This document shows, one piece after another, positions 56,834 to 64,000 of a stretch of DNA of 64,000 nucleotides. Each line of letters opens with the position of its first letter. Position 1 is the first letter of the stretch. The notes under the pieces are model-generated. The model made no database searches, was not told the DNA's origin, and worked only from the letters and a program-made list of their open reading frames with translations. This DNA comes from Chenopodium formosanum (lineage: Eukaryota > Streptophyta > Magnoliopsida > Caryophyllales > Amaranthaceae). A program made the position numbers and the translations under genes. The DNA is taken from positions 44,056,165 to 44,120,164 of the forward strand of contig CM044868.1 in NCBI GenBank assembly GCA_024500155.1, given 5' to 3'.

Positions 56834-57815
56834 AAGCAAGGGCATTTCCCTAGAATGACCCTCGGACTCAAAAAGAAAATGGCTGAACTTTGGGGCCATC
56901 CTGGTGCACTAAACAAAGATACTTTTGGCTTGGGATTCAAGCCAAAAAAAGAAGATGTTAAATAAGCCTTCTTATAAATGAAGGCTCGTAATAACGCTCG
57001 AATCATGAAGGCAGAAATGGCCATGGATCCATATCCATTAACCCTTATTGGCCAGTACATCAAAGAAGGGGAAGACTTCCCATGCTATGAATTCCTTGAG
57101 CCAGTCGTCCACGATGGGAAGCGTGAACCAGGATTCGAGATGTTCCTCGATTGTGACTTTGTTGATGAAGACGAAGAGCTCTTCACAACTGAGAAACCAG
57201 CTAGCCCAAGCTCTGATGATCTAGGCATTAACCTTCTTTTTGGAATGGAGAAGAAGGAATATAAGCCCGTCTGCAATGATAATTCCGAGCTCGTTCAAGC
57301 TGTTATAGCAGACAAGGATTTTGACCCCTCCGAGTTAATCATCCAAGCTTATAATATTTTAAAGGGATGGCGCAAGACATTGAGGATTACTATGCCAAGC
57401 GGAGAGAAGTTGGAAATAACTGCTGGCGAAGGACATATGTTTGATGAGTCTGAGTCGTCTGGGTCCGAGTCCGAGTCCGAGTCTGAGTCTGTAGAGTAGT
57501 CCTTAGAGTATGAGGCCGAACCTCTTTCTGCTGTAGAGTCCAATCCTGAGTCTCTTGTTGAGTCTTCTCTTTCCGGTGAGGTCGCATCTGACCTTGCCCC
57601 TCTTGATGTATTAACCGATGAATTAAATAAAATGAGTACCTTTGCTTACGATACGTGTCATTCCCCTAGCCTTGATTAATATTGCTTTGCTAATGATAAA
57701 AATGACAAAGAAATAATAAAAGCAATGGAAGAACACAAAAATAAAACGACAGTTATCGAAGATACAGAAACAGTTAATATTTCCAATGATACGACTGTTA
57801 AAGAAGTAAAAATTT
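56834..57815 (+). pseudogene. Tat copy 3: linker between protease and RT
   Basis: GLGFKPKKEDVK (followed by two close stops), AMDPYPLTLIGQYIKEGEDF, an acidic stretch (DFVDEDEEL) and a Ser/Glu run (SGSESESESESVE) from GAGTCT repeats. Stops near 56963, 56975, 57497, 57678 and 57815. Confidence 0.75.
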
Positions 57816-58627
57816 GATTAACACTAAGTCAAGATGAACGCAAAGAGCTAATTAACTTGCTTAGTGAATTTGTTGATGTATTTTCTTGGTCATACCAAGA
57901 TATGCCAGTAATTGACAGGGATATAGCTCAACATACGATACCACTCATTCCAGATATGAAGCCTGTCAAACAAAAGCTGCGCCGTATCAAACAAAAGCAG
58001 TTGGCCGCAGGTTTCATCAAAGTATCCAAGTATCCAGAATGGATAGCAAATGTGGTTCCAGTTCCAAAGAAAGATGGAAGGGTCATAATGTGTGTTGATT
58101 ACAGGGACCTCAATAAAGCAAGCCCGAAAGATGGGTTCCCTCTACCTCACATTGACATTCTGGTCGATAACACAACAAACCATGCACTCCTATCGTTCAA
58201 GGACGGCTACGCCGGATATAATCAAGTATTGATGGCTGAAAAAGATATGGAGAAAACCACATTCATCACACAATGGGGTACATATTGCTATACGGTAATG
58301 CCATTCGGGTTAAAAAACGCGGGTGCCACCTACCAAAGAGAAGATATACCATTGTTACATGATATGATGCACAAAGAGGTGGAGCTCTATGTCGATGATA
58401 TGATCGTTAAGTCTAAAGATTGCCCAGGCCACATCATTGCACTTCGCAAGTTCTTTGAAAGACTCTGCAAGTACAACATGAGATTAAATCCAGCAAAATG
58501 TGCATTCAGTGTCACGTTAGGGAAATTACTTGGATTTGTGATCAGTTCTCGAGGGATTGAAATAGATGCCACAAAACTAAAAGTGATCATGGCCATGCCA
58601 TCGCCTAAGAATGAGAAGAAGATTTGA
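57816..58627 (+). pseudogene. Tat copy 3: reverse transcriptase
   Basis: GRVIMCVDYRDLNKASPKDG, TVMPFGLKNAGATYQRED and catalytic VELYVDDMIVKSKD (near 58390). Retains the LRRIK stretch lost in copy 2. Ends in a TGA at 58625; the thumb and connection continue in phase. Confidence 0.9.
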
Positions 58628-59255
58628 GGTTTCATTGGAAGGTTGCAATATATAAGTAGGTTCATATCAAAACTCACACCGATATGTGAACCTATATTCA
58701 AGAAGCTTATGAAAAATGTCCCAGTCACATGGGATGACGATTGCCTAAAAGCTTTCGACAAAATCAAAGAGTACCTGGCAAACCCACCCGTGCTAGCGCC
58801 AGCAATACCTGACTTTCCTCTTCGACTCTACCTTACGGTCACAAGAGAAACGATGGGGGCAATGCTAGCACAAGAAATCGAAAGCAAGGAGAATGCAATT
58901 TACTACTTAAGCAAGAAGCTTCAAGGATACGAGACACGATACACACCACTTGAAAAGTTATGTCTCGCGCTTGTGTGGGCTTCGCAGAAACTAAGACATT
59001 ACATGCTCACTCATACAGTGAATGTCGTGTCCAAGATGGATCCTCTCAAATACTTGTTCGAAAAAGCAACACTCAATGGCAGATTATCAAGGTGGATAGT
59101 CAATCTTGCTCAGTTCGACATGAAATTTGTACCACAAAAAGCCATCAAAGGTTTTGCGGTTTCTGACTTCTTAGCAGACTTTGCGCTAGAAGAAGTTGAG
59201 AAAGAAGAAGATGAGTACGATTTCCCTGACGGAGATGTACTCAAGATCGAAGATG
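58628..59255 (+). pseudogene. Tat copy 3: RT connection and RNase H
   Basis: FIGRLQYISRFISKLTPICE, then TRETMGAMLAQEIESKENAI, LEKLCLALVWASQKLRHYML and SDFLADFALEE. In phase with RT. Confidence 0.85.
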
Positions 59256-59690
59256 ATAGCTGGACGCTCTATTTCGATGGATCTTCAAACCAAAAAGGTT
59301 GTGGTGTAGGAGTCTTGCTTGTATCACCCAATGAAGAGCATATCCCAATTTCCATGAAGCTCGACTTTGATGTCACCAACAATGCCGCATAATATGAAGC
59401 ATTTATTTTGGGGTTAGAAACAGCTGTCGCCTTGGGAATTAAGAAGCTCAGAATCTACGGTAATTCTAAACTAATCATTAACCAAATCTCCAAGAGATGG
59501 AAGGTGAGAAGTGAAAGTCTCGCTACGTATCAAGCTCATTTAGAAACTCTGACGAAGAAACTAGATGAAGTGGAATATACGTATTTGCCGAGAGAAGAAA
59601 ACCAGTTCCCCGACGCACTAGCTAAATTAGCATCAATGGTGCGAAGTCCAACGGATACAATCAGAATGCCATTGACCATAGAAAGAAGAT
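59256..59690 (+). pseudogene. Tat copy 3: second RNase H
   Basis: WTLYFDGSSNQKGCGVGVLL, VTNNAA, stop at 59390, then the expected YEAFILGLETAVALGIKKL, YGNSKLIINQ and PDALAKLASM. The usual GDS triplet reads GNS here, so a catalytic Asp appears replaced in this copy; copy 2 keeps an Asp in the equivalent strand (YSDYS). Confidence 0.85.
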
Positions 59691-60883
59691 ATGAACCGGC
59701 TTATGTTCACTCGCTTGATGATGAACAAGAATCACAAGAAGAAGATGAAGAACTATGGTATACAGATATCCTTAATTATGTGACAAGAGGAGAATACCCT
59801 CTTAATACTGATAAAAGGGCACGCCTTGCTTTGAGGTACCTGGCCTCACAGTATGTGCTCGTCAGGGGAGAACTCCACAAGAGGACTGCAATGGGGAGGA
59901 ATCTTTTATGCATAGCCAAGAAAGAAGCACACAGTACCATGGAAAACCTTCATGCCGGTATATGTGGAACGCACATGAATGCGAAGATGTTAGTCCAAAA
60001 GATTAAACGACAAGGTTATTATTGGACTACTATGGAGAGAGATTGTCACGAATACGTCAAGAAATGTATGAAGTGTCAAGTCTACGCAAATTTACAGCAC
60101 GTTCCACCTTCGTTTCTCTACACATATACTTCTCCGTGGCCTTTCTCCACTTAGGGCATCGACATCATTGGAAAAATAACGCCACCAGGACAAGGGGGGC
60201 ATGAATTCATCCTCGTAGCAATCGACTATTTCACCAAATGGGTCGAAGCTGACTCATATGCTAAGCTAACGAAACACGTAGCTCAATTCATTGAGAAAAA
60301 TATCATATGCCACTATGGGGTACCTCATGAGATGATCAGTGATTATAGCACGCATTTCCAAGCCGAATGCGCAGAATTATTACAGAAATATCATATCAAG
60401 CATCACAGATTATCACCTTACAGACCAAAAACAAATGGTGCGGTTGAATCGGCCAATAAAAATGTGAAAACTATCATTGAAAAAATGACTGAAAAAACCA
60501 ATAGAACTCGAAATCCTTTCTCTCCGAATCGCGTTGGAAAGCCAACTAGATGAAGTCGACTTGATTCGAGCAAGATATGATAAACTAGTCTTACTTGATG
60601 AAAAACGCTTGGCAGCTTTGCATCATGTCCAAACCTACCAACAGCGTATAGCGCGACATTTCAATAAAAAAGTCAAGACTAGGAACATCAAAGAAGGTGA
60701 CCTGGTGCTTAAAGCACTCTGCAAAAATGTGTTGGATCCAAGAGGAAAATTCAGATCAAATTAGTCAGGTCCGTACATTGTTAAAGCCATCTTGTCAGGC
60801 GGAGCGGCACAATTGGTAGACATGGACGGTAACGGTTTCCACAATTTAACCAACTTGGATTAACTCAAGAAATTCTATGCGTA
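59691..60883 (+). pseudogene. Tat copy 3: integrase, internally deleted
   Basis: The HHCC finger is intact (LHAGICGTHMNA ... CHEYVKKCMKCQ). A TAG at 60152 sits at the Trp before GIDIIG. The core retains D in GIDIIG, D in MISDYSTHF and E in AVESANK. About 128 bp present in copy 2 (37708-37835) are missing near 60497, and the frame shifts. The C-terminal part has stops near 60764 and 60860, and the original end is FYA at 60883. Confidence 0.85.
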
Positions 60884-61440
60884 GTTGCATGGGTTCATGT
60901 CCCAATAGAGCTACGTTTGGCCTGATTCCTTTTTAAGGATACGTAGGCAACCCCTCAAGGGGGCCCGACCACTTTAAAAAATAAAATCCTTCATCCGTCG
61001 ATCAAGTATACGCGCAAGTTCAGCATTGCGTCACAACAAAACAGAGCCAAAAAAAAGGTAAGGGTTGCCGCGTCACGGGACAATCCACTGTGTCACGGCA
61101 CAGTCCACCGTGGCACGGTGAAATTGAAAAAAAAAAAAAAAAGTTTGCCGTGCCACGGGAATCTGTACCGTGTCACGGCAAATTTTCACCGTGGCGCGGT
61201 GGAATTTCAAATTTTCTGATTTTTTTTAGTGACGTAGTCTTTGCGAATTCAGTTATTTTCAATCTTCCATTGCGTCCGACTCCTCGACTCGGATATTAAA
61301 AAAAAAAGTCATTGTAATTTTTTTTAAGGGGAAAATAAATATGCTATTATTATTGAAATAAATGTGACTACAATTATTGGCATCATGCGCCTTATTTTAA
61401 AAAATCATAAAAGCAAAGCAATACTGATCTAATCCCTCTT
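60884..61440 (+). other. Tat copy 3: 3' non-coding region
   Basis: Parallels 38214-38847 with a block of CCGTGNCACGG units missing relative to copy 2 (four of the nine). Array 61068-61199, then AT-rich. Confidence 0.65.
61068..61199. repeat. CCGTGNCACGG array, downstream of pol (copy 3)
   Basis: Units at 61068, 61088 and 61108, then 61148, 61168 and 61189, steps 20-21 bp; the 40-bp gap equals two steps. Confidence 0.9.
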
Positions 61441-62319
61441 TACTTTAGGAACCTCCTTCTCTTTTTCAACTAGGTCGGCCTTCACCATTAATGTGTCTTT
61501 TGTAGCCCGAACCGTCACACCCCTAGTCGAACTTTCACCCCTTTCACCTTTCTTAAAATTCTTTGGTTGCTTCTCTCTATAAACCATCTTCTCCTTACCC
61601 TTTCCTTTCCCTTAATAGGAGGCGCTTTATTATTTCCAAGACGACTCTTCACATCAGATTTGCGAGATCCGACTCGTTCCTTCCTACTTCTAGGATTCAA
61701 CCATGCCTTGTATGCACTAGATAAGGGAGGAGGAGCTTGGTTACTTGCAGAAACGGTCCACAATGGTCTTCCAATCCAATAAGTCTCGTATTTGTGAACG
61801 TTACTTTCATGCAACGATACTTCACGAGGACTATTGTTATAGCGAGGAACTACTTATTCAAGTCCACACTGCCGCATCAGTCGAGAAGGGCAATAAAAAG
61901 TCAGTCTTGAGATACTAGGAACACGACAATACGGAGTATCATTCGTACCAACCATCCTAGTAAGCCTCCACCAAGGCACCACCCAACGAATGGAAAGATC
62001 CCATAAGGCGTTCGTAGCAGGATCCCTCGTGATAATCCGATGAAGTCGAGGAATCAAATCTCCGGCTCTAGAACCGTGGTGGCGAAGCATGCTGTCAACT
62101 ATGCCGGCAAGTGGGCGATGAGAAACGTGGTTCTCACGACAGAAAACCGACTGGTCTGAGGTCTACGTGGGTGGAACTCACCTACCTCTACACGTAGAGG
62201 CCCGAGGCTAAGACTCTAAGACGTCGTCATCCATACCCTCGAGAATCGTGGGAGTGTCCTCCCGAAAAGCCTGACGCTGGCCGTGAGTGGAAAGATCGCG
62301 ATCCCATCGTCTAGGCATG
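61441..62319 (-). pseudogene. Fused remnants of antisense genes 1 and 2 (Tat copy 3)
   Basis: Minus strand. 62319 (ATG) to about 61999 matches the 5' part of antisense gene 2 (MPRRRDRDLSTHG). 61998-61441 matches the middle and end of antisense gene 1 (RWVVPWWRLTRMVGTND; YCRVPSISRLTFYCPSRLMR; SAYKAWLNP). The join at about 61998 equals a deletion between positions 39414 and 49926 of copy 2, about 3.9 kb when the Athila insertion is left out. No complete protein is possible. Confidence 0.75.
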
Positions 62320-63030
62320 CTATTATAAAAATAAAAATCTAAATGCTTAGCATCATTTCCTAAGACATTTAGTTATTTATATCGAGTTGTATTTTAATAA
62401 AAAATCTAAATGCTTAGCATCACATCCTAAGTTATTTAATTATTTATTGCATTATACGCTAAATTTTTACCTTAAGGCTAAAAATTGGCAAAATAAGGGA
62501 ATTATTTATAGTACTTAGTTTCTCCATGACGAACTAATGCTATGTTCTCCTAATTGCATAATACTATGTTCTTCATGACAATGTAGTACATACACAACAC
62601 AAAACATGTCTCAAAATTGCACAAAAACAATAGATCGACGCATCATAGCATATGTCATCATTTCAAGCACAAAAGAACAACATGAACAACAAAAAGCACC
62701 ATTTACCAAGTAGTACCAAAAATGGTGATTTGCTCAATTCTTCACCAAATTATGCAATTTTTGTCTCAAATCGCTCACAAACACGCATACATACATATAC
62801 AAGTAAATTCATAGCAAAAAATTCAACATAAACCCCAAAATCATTAAATCCCCAAATTGATTTTTAAGGGTTTTTTCATTAAATTATTTGAAGCAAATTC
62901 GAGACAAAAGTCAAAGGAAACTTACATAGATCCTTGTAGAGAACAAAAAATGAAGAAAGTAGCAAAAATTTAGAGCCAAATTGATGAAAATTTGAGCTCC
63001 AAAATTCGCAAAAACGTGAAGACACCAGAG
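62320..63030. other. 5' flank of antisense gene 2, copy 3
   Basis: Near-identical to 50244-50959. No coding recognised. Confidence 0.5.
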
Positions 63031-63036
63031 CAGCCG

Positions 63037-63310
63037 TCGCGACACGGTTAGCCTACACCATGACACGGTGACCAGGTACCGTGTTACGAAGCTCAGATAC
63101 CGTGTCACGGTGATTCTAGGAGTCGTCGGAGCTCCGATCAACAGCAACGAGCTCCGAATAGTAGCACAACAATGAGCAGCAGCGAAATTTCAGCAAAAGC
63201 AAAAAAAAGAAAAAAAAAGAAACCCGCTGAACCGCCGTGTCACGGAAAGACAATCCGTCAGCCGGGAAAATCAACCGTGCGCCGGTGACGAGCCGCTGTG
63301 GCATGGGAAT
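63037..63310. repeat. CCGTGNCACGG array, copy 3 equivalent of 50960-51240
   Basis: Same units as in copy 2 with extra decay (CCATGACACGG, CCGTGTTACGA, CCGTGTCACGG, CCGTGTCACGG). Confidence 0.85.
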
Positions 63311-63522
63311 CTGGGAAGCTTAAACTGAAAAATGGAGATGATAAGTGCGAGCAGGAGAAGAAAGAGAAATGGGGAGTGAACAAAAATGGGAGCAATGTCT
63401 GATATTTAAAGCAAAAAATAACCGTTGCACGACCCCGTTACCGTTCCACATTTTCCGTTATTGAGTAACGGTGTTTAGGCGCGTGGAACAAAGCGCGTGG
63501 GATTTTTTGTGCCAAAAAATTC

Positions 63523-63597
63523 CCGTGACACGTGAATTTCTCCCCTTAGACGACAATTCTAAACCGTGTCGCGGGATTTATACACGTGGCACGGGGT
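63523..63597. repeat. CCGTGNCACGG array, copy 3 equivalent of 51446-51517
   Basis: CCGTGACACGT, a decayed unit, CCGTGTCGCGG and CACGTGGCACG with about 20-bp steps. Confidence 0.8.
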
Positions 63598-63699
63598 TCA
63601 GGCTTTTGTCCTGCACGTCCCTTGAAACGGTCAGCGAATATTTATGGCTTTTTGACTAAAATTGAGCAATTTTTTGTGCAAATGGGATAGTTAATTTTT

Positions 63700-64000
63700 C
63701 AATTAAATTACGCAGAAAATTCTAACTAACGGTTGAAGAGTATCAAAATTACTATTTTGCCCCTAGGAAGCGTCAAAATCAATTTTGTCAATGTTTTAAA
63801 CACCTAATATGGTCGGATAATTGACTTGAAGGTGTGAATCATCTGCAGCCCACGTTCGGGGATAATCAAACCATCATGCACTTGCAAATTTCAGCGAATA
63901 CAGTAGTTGTCGGCTTACCTCAAGCATGGAAAGCGTTATCGGTGGATTTTCTTCAAGTATAGAATACTGCCAAGTCGGCTTTACTCAAGTATGGAAAGCG
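63700..64000 (+). other. Start of a 3' repeat region of Tat copy 3
   Basis: Leaves similarity with copy 2 at 63699. Near the window end the phrase CTCAAGTATGGAAAGCG occurs twice in diverged form (about 63921 and 63983) with GTCGGCTT before each, which looks like the beginning of a tandem array comparable to 679-1530. Cut by the window edge. Confidence 0.5.

Larger units (their letters stand above)
53166..64000 (+). mobile_element. Tat copy 3 internal region
   Basis: Runs from primer site through gag, protease, RT, two RNase H domains and integrase (to 60883), then a 3' region with arrays and a shortened antisense part. Very close to copy 2 at DNA level, clearly more distant from copy 1. Its 3' LTR lies outside the window. 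Confidence 0.85.

Noticed and set aside
1..64000. Host single-copy genes, tRNA or rRNA genes
   Set aside because: None seen by eye; all recognisable coding belongs to transposable elements or broken gene fragments.

Overview
This window is plant nuclear DNA made almost entirely of nested transposable elements. The signs are Ty3/Gypsy LTR retrotransposons of the Athila and Tat lineages (TGGCGCCGTTGCCGGGG primer site, DNGS protease, a second RNase H), a non-autonomous CACTA element, a Stowaway MITE with CTCCCTCCGTCCC ends, a hAT element with an 8-bp target duplication, and GT-AG introns. The species cannot be named from sequence alone. I see no intact host gene and no rRNA, tRNA or CRISPR locus.

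Layout. 1-4260: 3' non-coding region, polypurine tract and LTR of a Tat-like element. 4262-4693: minus-strand Athila stub. 4694 to about 10480: plus-strand Athila-like element with LTR, primer site and gag-protease but no reverse transcriptase or integrase. About 10480-26817: an old Tat element (copy 1) broken by a minus-strand gag-only LTR element (11945-19424), by a CACTA (21830-26270, itself holding a MITE and gene-like exons) and by an Athila-type LTR (26818-28112). 28113 to about 34600: one CACTA-like end, a MATH-domain gene fragment, a hAT element (32519-33658) and a LINE tail. About 34600-51624: Tat copy 2 with pol and two antisense spliced plant-mobile-domain genes, the second cut by an Athila-type element (41923-48521). 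About 51625-64000: an LTR, then Tat copy 3 with gag-pol and a shortened antisense region.

How it fits together. The Tat copies encode gag, protease, reverse transcriptase, RNase H, a second RNase H and integrase in sense, and plant-mobile-domain proteins in antisense. All copies carry stops or frameshifts and look dead, although copies 2 and 3 and the 41.9-48.5 kb Athila-type element are fairly young (its LTRs differ at about 2.5% of sites by hand count). The gag-only and gag-protease elements would depend on enzymes from other elements.

Main observation. Every LTR-element family here carries its own GC-rich, often self-complementary motif repeated at 20-21 bp. The motifs differ in sequence between families (CCGTGNCACGG; GGTTCGGCCGAACC; GCGGSCGCGC; TCTGGCGACAG; GCGCCCRCGG) but share the spacing. 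Most sit just upstream of a TATA box, and in Tat copy 2 also upstream of both antisense genes. This shared phased-array layout is what I would follow up first.
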